From positions 16,521,507 to 16,585,506 of the forward strand of contig NC_051437.1 in the NCBI RefSeq assembly GCF_001649575.2: a stretch of DNA of 64,000 nucleotides, given 5' to 3'. Each line of letters starts with the position of its first letter. Within the stretch, counting starts at the first letter, position 1. The notes below the pieces were generated by a model, which was given only the letters and a program-made list of their open reading frames with translations, did no database searches and was not told the DNA's origin. Both the position numbers and the translations under genes were made by a program. This document shows positions 49,421-60,600 of the stretch, one piece after another. The stretch is from Kryptolebias marmoratus (taxonomy: Eukaryota; Chordata; Actinopteri; Cyprinodontiformes; Rivulidae).

Positions 49421-50270
49421 TCTCTAAAGGGATTAGAAACGATTTTATTTTTTCTTGGGAGATGAAAAATAGGCAGAAGTGCTCCTTCAGCACATATAAA
49501 ATGCATTACTATTAACGTTATATTCCAACAAATAAATACTTTGCCATTTATTCTTCTTTGCCAATATGTATACCAGTAAATATTTATTTCTACTTATGTC
49601 AGTACAAAAGTAAGAAACTGAACTTGTTGGCTTGTCTCACTTTGCAAGTGTGTTTTAAGAAGTTATATAATAAAAAATATATGTATTTGGTTCTCTCTTA
49701 AAGAGTTAGGAGGTTGTAAATATTAGTTTATAAACTGATGATAACTTCGGGATTCTGCTAAAAACCACTGTCTGCTGAAGGCTGGGCTGCCAGGCTGTGA
49801 AAAAAAGTCACTTAAGAGTCTTAATTTATTTGTTTCCCCACACAAAACAGTCACCCCAGTGATCAAATTAAAAGCAAATAACCATAAAACTAGTTAAACA
49901 ATGCCACATGATCTGATCTTATACTACAAAAGTATGAAAGGAATTTAAATGTTTTCTTTGAGTTGAAATTTTTGAAGTTTAATTACTTCATAAACTATTA
50001 GTTGATTCATTTTTTACACAATTTCATGATTTTCTATTGCATTTATAATCCCCCTTTTTATCTCATTCAGTGGCAAAGGGATGCAGACACAAGGGAGTCC
50101 TTTAGCTGATGCCCTCTTGCTTTCAGGCAACAGTATTAATTTTACTGTGTCACCCTTCATAAGAGTTTTTTTTTAAGGATTTGTCAACGAGAAATTTAGA
50201 GTTCCATAAATATCATAACCCCGTGAGAACAAACGAATGAAGAAGATCTGTGTAAAAGGCAGTTATAATA
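49421..50270. other. Intergenic, AT-rich, nothing recognised
   Basis: From the CpG-rich block to the probable ccdc115 poly(A) signal. No ORF with family resemblance and no repeat identified. Confidence 0.6.
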
Positions 50271-50498
50271 TTTATTAAAGTTGGGCCGGCCATTTTCTGG
50301 AAATGTTCAAGCAGGTTGAGCTTAATATTATTAATGTTGTCTCTTAAAATCTACAGCATGTGTTTATACACAAAACATATATCCACAAATTTACACATTT
50401 ATCTGTAAAAAACAAACAAAAAAAACAACAATGAGACAGAAACAGCTACATCTGTGATTTCCATGGATATTTCCAGCAAAAATTTTCCTGCAGATGTT

Positions 50499-51980
50499 TT
50501 AAACCCCATTATCTGTTGACCCTATCAGTGATGGCCCTTTGGTGTCCTCTTGTTTTGATCCAGTGGACTCCTTTGGGTCACCCCCCTCGCCAGCAGAGCC
50601 TTTGAATTCTTCTCCTGAAGTGACTTTGTTTGTCAAGCTGTTTTTCAGCTCCTCTTGGGTGTTTAAAACTGCAATCTGAAGAGCTGCAATCTCAGCAGAA
50701 AGCTCTATTGCTGCAATAAGACAGACAACGGAAACACACAGAAAATGGTGAAAAGGAATTTCATTAGTGTTAGTAAACTAATTGTTTATCTTGCACACAA
50801 GCATACAACTATCATCCTTGTAAAATTCTGGCTAACACTTACATAGCTGTGTGAAAATTTGAATATGGATGTATTACAATCCAAAATACCAAACATGCTT
50901 TTTGCTACAAGGATGAAGATTCTTAGAAGTTCACTTGGTCAGTGAACTCATCTCTCTTGGCCACTGTAAATCTCATAATGTACAACTAAAAACATTTCAA
51001 AAACATTTGACGCTCAGTTTAAATTTAAACAAAGCCACAACAAAATATTAACTGCCTTGCACACTTGACACCATACCTTGCTTAAAAGATGACTGTGCTT
51101 GTTTAAGAGGCTGTGGTACAAGAATCCCAAACCATTTCAGAGGGTCCTGCAGAGGATCACGGTCTCCTTTTCTGACCACATTGTCATCAGGGCTTCTCTC
51201 TCCACTCGCGTCCTCACCTGGCTTTTTTTCTGTAATGTTTTTTTTCTTTTTTCTGTGCCTGATACCTGCAAAAAATGTCAAAAATTTTAATTTTACAAAC
51301 AGCTGTTGGTAGATGGTGAATTTTTACCATCATTCGTTTTCAGCTGGCGCATTACCTTCTTCCTGAGGTCCGACATTCTCTACACATGTGTGATCTTTTG
51401 TCGACTCCTCACTACACTTGTGTGCAGATTTTTCTGTGCAAAACACCACCTCACCGCTGTCCAGCGTTCTGCAACATAAAATCATATGTAAATCAGAAAC
51501 TAAAATGCACAACAATTCACTTAGGAGAAGCATTTCTTTTTCCCTCACCTAACATGGACACAAACCAGTGGATCCATCTCATTTGCATACTGAAGAGCAG
51601 ACACCAGTTTGTTTCCCATAGAATACCGTGCCTTAGTCATGGAAAACCATCCCTAAATAGGTGAAAAGAAAACAGAAATAAAAATGCAAGAAAAAAATAA
51701 ATAAAAAGACACGGATCTAAATCAATCAAACAATTTTTTCTCTGTTCCTAGAGGATTGCATTTTCATTGTTATTGTTATTTTTATTAAAATAAAAAACGC
51801 AAATAAAGCTGGATAAATAGGCGATGTCTGAGTTTGGCATTTAGAATGATGATGTCCGACCTGCTCGATGAGGGAGTTGAGAGAGGTCCTTTTCTTCTCC
51901 AGTAACTCAAGCTGGTCCATAAAATGAAGCAGTTTCTCGTCCAGTAATAGGCAAGACTCCTCTCCTTCTGATACACCCAT
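50499..51980 (-). CDS. ccdc115: CCDC115, V-ATPase assembly factor (Vma22-like)
   Basis: Coiled-coil protein of the ER-Golgi that helps assemble the V-ATPase; human defects cause a glycosylation disorder. Exons on the - strand: 51980-51861, 51652-51549, 51468-51356, 51265-51077, 50710-50499 (738 nt, 245 aa), GT-AG with matching phases. The N-terminal coiled coil is [20 protein letters not shown]. The family motifs [12 protein letters not shown] and [21 protein letters not shown] match human CCDC115. The linker is highly charged ([17 protein letters not shown]). A second short helix ([12 protein letters not shown]) is followed by a low-complexity tail that makes the protein longer than the 180-aa human one. 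A poly(A) signal complement TTTATT lies at 50271-50276. The promoter carries paired CACGTG boxes. Confidence 0.93.
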
Positions 51981-52092
51981 GTCGGCTAGTTTAGACCAGA
52001 GAAATTTGCAGTTTTGACTCGGTTAGCTTGAACCAAGAAGCAGCTCCGAGAAGACGCGTACAGCTTCCGCATAGCGTCATATGACAGCGGTA

Positions 52093-52107
52093 GTCACGTG
52101 ACACGTG
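52093..52107. promoter_or_regulatory. ccdc115: Palindromic E-box pair (CLEAR-type) upstream of ccdc115
   Basis: GTCACGTGAC (52093-52102) is exactly the palindromic CLEAR consensus bound by TFEB/TFE3 and also by USF. A second CACGTG follows at 52102-52107. It lies about 113 bp upstream of the ccdc115 ATG, within promoter distance. Binding is inferred from sequence only. Confidence 0.55.
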
Positions 52108-52430
52108 TGACGAATACGTCCCATGACTGTAAAGCGAATAAAAAGGTAAAATTTCATATTTTAATACTCAACATTTAAATATTTTTTACGTTACTTAATG
52201 GGAACGGACACTAAGAAACCTTTACAGGCTAAAAATAGAACTTTACAAATTAACTACTTATTCTTTATTAGTTAATTTCAGTAAGCTTTTATTTTTTTTT
52301 CAGTTTTTCTGTACGGAAATCAATGTAAGTAAAACACACAAACGAAAAACATCTAGAAGTGCTAGGAAGAAACTTGTTTAAATCTTAAATTATAATTGAA
52401 AATACAAGAGCAGAAAATTAAAAGACAGTG

Positions 52431-52502
52431 TTCCCATACCGGGAGTCGAACCCGGGCCGCCTGGGTGAAAACCAGGAATCCTAACCGCTAGACCATATGG
52501 GA
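52431..52502 (-). tRNA. tRNA-Glu (TTC)
   Basis: 72 nt. The - strand reads TCCCATATGGTCTAGCGGTT, anticodon TTC in the loop TTTTCAC, T-arm GGTTCGACTCC, acceptor TCCCATA/TATGGGA and discriminator A. The full cloverleaf pairs. No intron; CCA is not encoded, as expected in eukaryotes. Confidence 0.97.
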
Positions 52503-53231
52503 GATGAATTCAATATCCAGAAGAAGACATTTTAACAAAAAACACTTTGATACATCTATGTTTACGTATTTTGATATTTTGTAGTTGTTCACGCTTTTTA
52601 GTGTGCCACCCACCGCTAAGTTGACGATTACATTTAGATCCACACGTTTGTGATTGTGACAATCACTGCTACCATGCCAAACGTGAAGTTTTCAAAGAAT
52701 TAGTTTGTTGAAAACAGCTTTCCATATAATGAAAGCGTAAGCAAATGCCTATATTATGTTTAGGAGTCAATCAGGACGACCTTTTTCTGTGTTGCTTTTA
52801 ATGTAGCTTACCCGGGTAACATGCTCAACATAGTGTCGCTCGCTACTGCTTCTAGCGTCTCTACTCCACTACGGGTGCCGGGAGGGCACACCTTCAAATA
52901 CATCACAGCCTACACAATCCTTCAGTTTTATTTTGAAGGTTTGCGCATCGTTCCTCGAATTACAACTTTAAAAAAAAATAAAATAAATAAATCTCAACTT
53001 TTAGCATTACTGGGTGAAATAGCCACTACCTTTTGTACGAATTGCATTAGCATGCTGATAATACTACTTGTTTTACTTTTTGTCGCGGATAATGTGCATA
53101 GCACGGAGAGAGATGCTTCCTATAGTTGTATTTGTACACATAAATACAACCCAAACACTAAACCCATACGGCCTACAGCATATGTATATAATCATTTCTT
53201 TCCAACGTTCATACATGGCCTCCAGTAGCTC
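52503..53231. other. Intergenic between tRNA-Glu and tRNA-His
   Basis: A 135-codon ORF at 52821-53228 resembles no known family, and its lysine/threonine-rich, low-complexity stretch suggests chance. Nothing else was recognised. Confidence 0.5.
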
Positions 53232-53303
53232 GCCGTGATCGTATAGTGGTTAGTACTCTGCGTTGTGGCCGCAGCAACCCCGGTTCGAATCCGGGTCACG
53301 GCA
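53232..53303 (+). tRNA. tRNA-His (GTG)
   Basis: 72 nt. Acceptor GCCGTGA/TCACGGC, A-box TAGTGGTTAGTA, anticodon GTG in TTGTGGC, B-box GGTTCGAATCC. The pattern is that of a functional vertebrate tRNA-His gene; the -1 G is added after transcription. Confidence 0.97.
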
Positions 53304-53796
53304 GGGAATCATCCCTGACACGGCATGGGAGGTTTGTTTTTGCTTTTTTTTAAATTTTGCGTTGGATTTTTAGTTTTTCTTACTTCGAACTTTACGGTAC
53401 ACCAAACGTCACCATGTGTCATTTAAACGTCCTGTTTAGTATGTGTTGAGTGCCCCTTAGTGTAAGTTTTTACAGCTTGTTTTAGTCAGCTACGGTTAAT
53501 CCACTGCGCATGTAAGATCTATTTTATTGCTTTGGTTGGTATAATATGTTAATAAAGATCGCTTAACTTTAAAAAAACCCATTGAAAAACAAAATATAGT
53601 GGTCATATTTTCAGTTGTTTCACTTGGTTTCAGAATTCAACATTTTGCTCTGTACAAAAGTGAAATACTGACAAAAAACCTTCATGTTTCTATTTCTAAT
53701 CCATATCAAACGCTATAAATCACATTTAATCAGACTTTAAAGACCTTGACCTAGACTAAAAAAAGGGGGTGGGTCGTTCAGAGTTAGCGTGTGTTT

Positions 53797-53904
53797 ATTG
53801 GTAGCTGCCAAAGACAACTGCCATGATCCGAAAAGAACAACCAATCAGATGAGCCCGGCAGACCGCGTGTACCGGTAGCTCTATGAATGCAGACATTTGA
53901 TTGG
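53797..53904 (+). promoter_or_regulatory. ebp: Three CCAAT boxes upstream of ebp
   Basis: ATTGG at 53797-53801, CCAAT at 53841-53845 (ACCAATCAG) and ATTGG at 53900-53904 (TGATTGG), all within 110 bp. These are NF-Y-type sites, typical of sterol-pathway promoters with SREBP. A clear sterol response element was not identified. The probable noncoding exon 1 ends at the donor at 54071. Confidence 0.5.
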
Positions 53905-54267
53905 TCGTCCTAATCACAAAGAACCTCCCCTGACTATGTAGAGTTCCGTGTTTGAGTTTATCTCTACTCCTGTAGAGCAAACAGTCCTGAATCTTTCGTC
54001 TGCAAGATATTATTCTCTCAAATCCTGTGAAGCTGTTACATAGAATCTCAGTAAACTGCGTGGGTCTTTGGTAAGTTTAATATACACTGATATATTTTGA
54101 AATAAGTTTCTTTAACAAATGATAAACAGAGAGATCAGAGATCAGATCAAAGTGAATCCAAGTACAGATCAGTGCTGTGTAATTGCCATATAAAGTGATT
54201 TGTACATGTGATAATTATTATCACTTTATCTATACTGCATGTTTTTATGTATATCTTAAAACAGATT

Positions 54268-55232
54268 ATGGATGCCTCTTCAGCAAAAAGAGCTCTACAT
54301 CCCTACTGGCCCCGGGACCTTGTGATTCCCAGCTATGTGGAAAATGACCGGTCTATGTCAGAGATTCTGGGTTTTCTTTTTTCTGTGTCTGGGGTGTTCC
54401 TGCTCGTGACCTGGCTGATCACTGGGACCACCGGCAGGCTGGGGATGTGGAGGCGACTGGCTATGTGCTGGTTTGCAGTATGTGGTTTCATCCATAGCGT
54501 CATTGAGGGCTGGTTTTCACTGTATCATAATAGTCTACCAGGAGATCAGAGCTTCCTGTCACAGCTGTGTGAGTACCCCCCAAAAAAACCCTGTTGAGAA
54601 AACCTTATGAGCTATGAAGATCAGCATGTTTTGTATTTTTTCTCTCTCAGGGAAAGAGTACTCCAAGGGAGACAGCAGATATGTAATGTGAGATAATTTT
54701 CTGCTTTTAAAAAGATAAAATCGAATTATTAAACAGAACTGAAATGTTAAGTTGTTTTTTCCTCTTCTTTTAAAAAAAATGTAGAGCTGATAACTTTACT
54801 GTTTGTATGGAGACCGTGACTGCTTGCCTTTGGGGACCATTCAGCTTTTGGGCTGTATATTCTTTTTTAACTAATAAGCCTTACAGATTTGTTCTGCAGC
54901 TCATCATTTCATTAGGTAAGAGGCTGGAATTACTAAAAAATAACAAATAAATCCCCTTAATTCAAGTAACCCTAATTGTATGTTCTGTTTTATTTCATAA
55001 TATGACTCCAGGGCAGCTGTACGGAGCAGTGCTTTACTTCTTCACAGAGCACAGAGACGGCTACGCTCACAGCGAGTTGGGACATCCGGTCTACTTCTGG
55101 TTCTACTTCGTGTTCATGAACGTGTTGTGGATCGTCATACCCCTGGCCCTCATCATGGACGCGTGGAGACAGCTATCAGCAGCTCAGACGCACACAGACA
55201 CCTCAAAGACACAAAAGAATAAAAAACACTGA
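54268..55232 (+). CDS. ebp: EBP, 3-beta-hydroxysteroid delta8-delta7 isomerase
   Basis: ER membrane enzyme of cholesterol synthesis that moves the sterol double bond from C8 to C7. Coding exons: 54268-54568, 54651-54687, 54785-54915, 55012-55232 (690 nt, 229 aa; human 230). Splice sites are GT-AG. The catalytic-site residues H76 and E80 ([10 protein letters not shown]) and E122 (CMETVTA) keep the human numbering. Several hydrophobic TM segments are visible ([17 protein letters not shown]; a third in exon 4; [20 protein letters not shown]). The C-terminal tail KNKKH fits a KxKxx ER-retrieval signal. A noncoding 5' exon is likely, because an intron acceptor ends at 54264 just before the ATG. 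Poly(A) signal AATAAA at 55489-55494. Confidence 0.96.
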
Positions 55233-55494
55233 GCATGCTGTGGGACGGAGGGACACAGATACTTAAACTGATACTTAAAACGTGATGCAATATTTTGGTT
55301 TAGTCATATCGTCATTGTTGCATTATAAATTTGACTGTCAAGACACAATTTTATTTGTTTATATTCTAGACATTATAATTGGACTGCCTAATATACAGTA
55401 TGTATTTGTATATATATATATATGTATAAAAAAGTGAAGGATGTTCTCACTTTTCTTGCTTATCTACAAATATAAACAGTAAAAGTACAATAAA

Positions 55495-55961
55495 TTTTTT
55501 TAAAAGTTGTACTTGCTCACCAATAGTGTTTCAGTTTAATTACTAAGGTAATTATATTGCTCAAAATTTATAATTTTCCTTTTTCCCCCTTTATAGCCAC
55601 ATATATATAGTTTTCCAATTTATTTTACTTTTTTACTTTTTTTAAACAAATGGGATAAACCAGAAGTAGTTGTTTATTTCGCATTACAAACTGCTCATTG
55701 TGTTGGTAACTTTCAACACAACAGGTTTTGCTAATAATTATAAAAATAGCACTGAATGCTTGTACCACGAAAACAAAAAGATTGCTTATTTAAGTAACTT
55801 ATCAACTGGAGTAATGCTTTGCAGAATATAAATGCTACAATCACAGATCTTCGAATATGTTCACATGGTTTAATCCGAAACGTTTTGACAAAAGAAAAAA
55901 AAAAAATCTATGTAACGGAGAGATATTTATTTATTTACATAAGCGTGCTTAATGTACACGC
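55495..55961. other. AT-rich spacer between ebp and tRNA-Phe
   Basis: No gene or repeat family was recognised; poly-A and AT dinucleotide tracts only. Confidence 0.6.
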
Positions 55962-56034
55962 GCCGAAATAGCTCAGTTGGGAGAGCGTTAGACTGAAGAT
56001 CTAAAGGTCCCTGGTTCGATCCCGGGTTTCGGCA
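55962..56034 (+). tRNA. tRNA-Phe (GAA)
   Basis: 73 nt. Acceptor GCCGAAA/TTTCGGC, A-box TAGCTCAGTTGG, anticodon GAA in CTGAAGA, B-box GGTTCGATCC, discriminator A. No intron. It lies between the convergent 3' ends of ebp (+) and fkbpl (-). Confidence 0.97.
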
Positions 56035-56352
56035 TTTTGCTGTAGCGTCACTTAAATGATGACATCTAGTGGACAAATACACAAAATACATGTTTTTAAA
56101 CAAAAAAGACGCCATGGGAAGAAAATGACCTCAGCCATCTTTCACCCTAGATTAATTAAGTTTAGGACTCCAAACTAAATGTTTTAAATGTGATTTGTTT
56201 TTGAACATCCAGGTAGATGACTTACACACAGCTGCTTTTTTGTTACTAAAGGCTTTATTTTGAAATTAAGGCAATGTTGGAAATGCACTTAGATCAAATA
56301 CTATAAAAACACAAAAACATTTATTTCTACCATTGTTGTTAGTATTCTATCT

Positions 56353-57676
56353 TCAGGTAAACATTTTGCTAAGTCTTTGTCCCAACTGAGCATTTCTCTG
56401 TTTCTCTTTATGAATGACATCTTTCAGTGCCTTCACAGCAGCAGGCAGGTCTGGTTGGAGCTCCAGCAGTTTTCTGAACGCCTGCTTGGCCTCTTCCAGC
56501 TCATTCAGCATCTGGCACGCCTGGCCCAGGCGGTACCAGGCCTTGGAGGCGCCGGGCTCCAGCTTGGTCGCTTTAGCAGCACTGGCCTTTGCCCGCTCCG
56601 GTTGGTTCAGCTTCAGCTGGCACAGAGACAGGTTTGAGTGAAGCTCGGCTTTGATAATTTTGAGTTCGTCGCGCGAAGGAAGCTGCAGTGCTTCCTCTGA
56701 GGGGCTTGTGTCACTTTCCTCTCCCGATTCAAGCTCTTGCGCTTTGGGCTCCATCGCGCCAACAAGGCCACAGAGAGGGATGAGGAGTTTGAGGGCTCGG
56801 CTGTAGCTGTCTGCAGCTCCCCACACATCCCCACCCCTGAATCTCACTCCACCTCTCTCCTTGTGGGACTTCACCCACTCCACTTTTTCATCTGCAGGCA
56901 TTTCCCAGGACTCCTTTCCGGGTGTGAAAGCTTGGAGTTCAACAGTAGCGCATAAAGGAAGGTTTCCATCTGAAGGCTGGTGAACGGACGCATCTGCTTC
57001 ATTTCCAAGCGGAGTGAGTTGTATCTGAGGAAAAAAAACAAAGAAAAATTATCAGACTTGATATAAACCTGACTGCATCAACAGGTGTACTTGTGTGAAA
57101 AATGGGTCTAAGTTGACAGATTTAGCCCTGAATCCCCCCCAACTCTCACCTCGCATTTCTCCCCTGCTCTCATCCCCTCCAAGCAAGCCTCTGTGACGTC
57201 GCACTGACCCTCCCCCAGCCTCAGCGTTATCCAGTCCCCCACTGGGATCTGCAGGACAGAGTCTTGACACCGGAGAAACGGCGTGACCGCCAATTCTGTA
57301 ACATCACCAAACACTAATGAACGATCCGTGTCGTCCTTCTGGACCTGAAGCTGCACCCGGACCCGACACAGCGAGCCCAAGCTTGGACAGGTTTTAGATA
57401 AACAGGCTAAAAGAAACAGACAGACATTACATCAGCTAGAGTAACGTTTTGTTTTAGCTTTTAAAAAAAAAAAAAAAAAAAAACATACTAGAAATAATTG
57501 TTCATGTTGAGCATCATACATGTAATGTTTCCAGAATCAGAAACGGTTTGTTGACTCCACTTGTGCTTTTGCTGGACCCTCCAGAGGCCTCTGGGACACA
57601 CCGACACCCATGAGGGGACATCAGCACCATCCGCTTCACCATACAGAGTCGGAACAGCTTCCATCCCTGGGTTCAT
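56353..57676 (-). CDS. fkbpl: FKBPL, FK506-binding-protein-like TPR protein
   Basis: HSP90 co-chaperone-type protein of the immunophilin family, linked in mammals to p21 stability, steroid receptors and angiogenesis. Exons on the - strand: 57676-57520, 57406-57150, 57024-56353 (1086 nt, 361 aa; human 349), GT-AG and phase-consistent. A short N-terminal region with SWVSVCPRGLWR is followed by a degenerate FKBP-like domain (GSLCRVRVQLQV; AFTPGKESWEM, where human FKBPL has a near-identical run). Three TPR repeats follow (SYSRALKLL, NLSLCQLKLNQPERA, AWYRLGQACQMLNELEEA). The C-terminus LGQRLSKMFT matches the human end. The start at 57676 is the only ATG giving the right phase for the next exon. 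Poly(A) complements TTTATT lie at 56320 and 56254. Confidence 0.92.
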
Positions 57677-60600
57677 GTCAACGAAAGACAGACAATCAAA
57701 TCGTTGTCAAAATATCAAGAATACAGCACATGACAGTCAGTGTTTAAGAAAACAAATAAAAGCAATGATGTTAATAAAGCAGAGATGCTGATTTGTGAGG
57801 AAAAAATGCAATATTAGCTTTAATCAATGCTAAAACACTGGTTTAGTTCCAGGAGACTTACATAAAGAGAAATATTATTCCTTGCTCGTTTCACCAGACC
57901 TGGTCTAGCGATCTGGCTTTCCTGTAATTGTTTGTCTGACTACAGAGTTAAAAGTACATCCACCCCTTATCTAGCTATTCTGTAAAAATGCTCAGTTGTA
58001 TATGCAGCCTTTCAAATGTAAAAAATTGACTCACATAGGCCTGCATATTTTAAGGTTTAGATTTGATCAAAGGGGGTCTACAAAAGAAAATGTTTTTTTA
58101 AAAATATAATATAAATAAATCTTTACATATTAATATAAAGATTTTGGCATTTGTATTGACAGAATTGTGTTGTGTCAAGTACATTTCGAGGCTCTAAGTA
58201 TTTTTTATTTTGTAGGAATGTCTCTTTTAGGTTAAGTGTTTCTATTATCAGCCTCAACACGATTTTTTTGAAGATAAATATAGTTTTTTAGCAGTCGAAG
58301 TTATGTTAAAATCATGTAGTATCTATAATAACACAAAGCTAGCAAAGATATTAGTCTATTATGACGTTAAAAACAAAACAATAGTGAACAAGTTACCGTA
58401 AAGTTTCTTTGTTTTTAAGTGCCACCTTGACGATATTATTATTATTATTCTTTTGACCGTCCATTAGTACAGACGCTCGTGTTAGACTATTTATTTGATA
58501 TTTCAGGGTACAAAAACAAATCCCCCATCGAAGCAACAAAGCAGCATTAGGTGTTATCACACAGCCCTCCCGTCCCGTTTACTTCCGTCTGAATTTATTT
58601 AATCTGTGAATTATTCGCCTCACTGACCTCACTCCGCACACAAATATCAATTTACCTTCTGTCACAAAAAAAAAAAAAAAAAACATTAGCAATCACAAAA
58701 TTAAACCTAACCTTCTTTTTCTCTAGCTGCAGCTCCCAGTCTTCTTTGTGTTAAAGGTTGGCTGGCAGCTTCACTGCAGTGGGAGGGTTACCGCCCCTGC
58801 AGGCCGGGAGGCTCCTAACAGTCTGTACAATGCAGTTCGTTGCAGAGTTAAAATGCCCACATTTACCTTTTTATTTCTCTCACAGACAGATTGTAGCCTA
58901 CAGATGTAATCGGATCCGTTTTGGTCATACCTGTAAAGCACTTCTTTTTTTTTTTTTTTCCTTCCAGACTCAATAAAGCCAAGAATGTGACATAACCAGG
59001 GGGTGGCAAAAAAAAAACTGAAATAAAAATATCTTGCCACCCCACTTGCAGTGACAACGCCAGAAGTAAGTATCCAGGTGGGCCTGACTGAAGGTTAGTG
59101 GGCCACCAAGTTTGACGCAGCTTGTGAAATACATGAAAACTGGAAGTTGTATGTTCTCCCTGTGGTTGGCTATTTGAAAGAGGTTGAAAAATATGTGATA
59201 CCAAGTTCATGCGTTATAATTTAATTTTAAAGTAAAGCCTCCAGGAATTGTAGGCCGTCATAAAATTTGCATTATTTCTTCATTCCTTTTGTAGTCCTTT
59301 TATATGTTTAATGAATGTGCTACCTTAATCGATGGTTAGAATAACTCTTCCCCAGTTAACTTTTATTAATTAACTGTTAATAACCTTTTATACATCAAAC
59401 AGTTAAGTTTGTTACTGCATCCCCATTAAGAGGCACTTTCTACTACTGAGGTTAGAAAAGCATGTTCTGATGTATTAAATCAGCTGACATTTGGTTTGTA
59501 GGTATTTTAAAACATGATATCAGTTTATTAGGTTGCTTAAAAATTTAAATGAAATAGTGAATAGCATTTTTCTTCTACATTGTCAATTAGGATTTTTGTG
59601 ATGATTTACTGGGGTCCTGACACAACTTTGGCAACCACGTGGATAAACCTTGGCAGTCTTTACAAATAAAATCCTATTGGAATTGCCAAAGCCTAGGACC
59701 TTCATTTATGATTTTTTTTTTTAATAATTATGTGCCAAAAAGAATGCCACCCTACTTTTAGGCAAATAAGTATATCTTTTGTCCTTTTTGTAAAGTCACT
59801 AACATCTTCACAGAAATTCAAAAACAACAACAACTGGTGTAGGCTCATATTTCAAGTTGAAAATACCCCAATGTGTTTCAGTAATTTGGGTATTGATGAC
59901 ATTTCCAGTAGGGGTCAGTCTCTCCCCAGCAATATAACAGCATGATTAGGTACTGTTAAAAAAAAAAAAAAACACTGAAGATATATTTTAAGCACTATAC
60001 CTGGTTCTTTTCATCAGCAGCTCTGCACAGTTACACAAGAATACACTTTTTACATGCAACGAAAAGCAGAAAAGAGATTCAATTTGGTAATTTATTCTGA
60101 TATTGTACTAAATATGGTGGGATTTTAGCTGAGAATCATTCACAACGCATACTACAAACACTACATGTCGTGTGAGATCTTTGCCTTGTTTGATTCAACT
60201 CTGAAATATATAACTCATGAACTGCTGGATGGATTTTAGTGAGACTTTCAAAAGGTTTTCATTGGATAGATGTCAACTGATTACTGTTTGGATTCAATCC
60301 AAATCAAGATGGCTGCCACAACTAATGCACATCACAAAAAAGCTCTGAGTCAGTTTTACAGATACTGAGCTAACATTTGATGTGGTTGAAGTTGAGCGTT
60401 GCTCACAACACACTCTGAATGTGTCATCTCACTATATCGCATTAGATTATGCATAATATTTTTTTCAAGGTCTGCTAAAAATGGCTACAATATGGTCATT
60501 TTTCAACATAAAATTATGGCTTAAAAGGCAGCGGGGGGTATTCATTCCTTCAAGGAATGCTAGACCAATCATTTTAAAATGCAGAGTAGAACACCTTAAA

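Noticed and set aside
52821..53228. 135-codon ORF between two tRNA genes
   Set aside because: Low complexity with no family resemblance or splice context; stop-free by chance in AT-rich sequence.
53219..53318. Tandem tRNA cluster
   Set aside because: Only one tRNA is present here; the three tRNA genes in the window are single and of different specificity.
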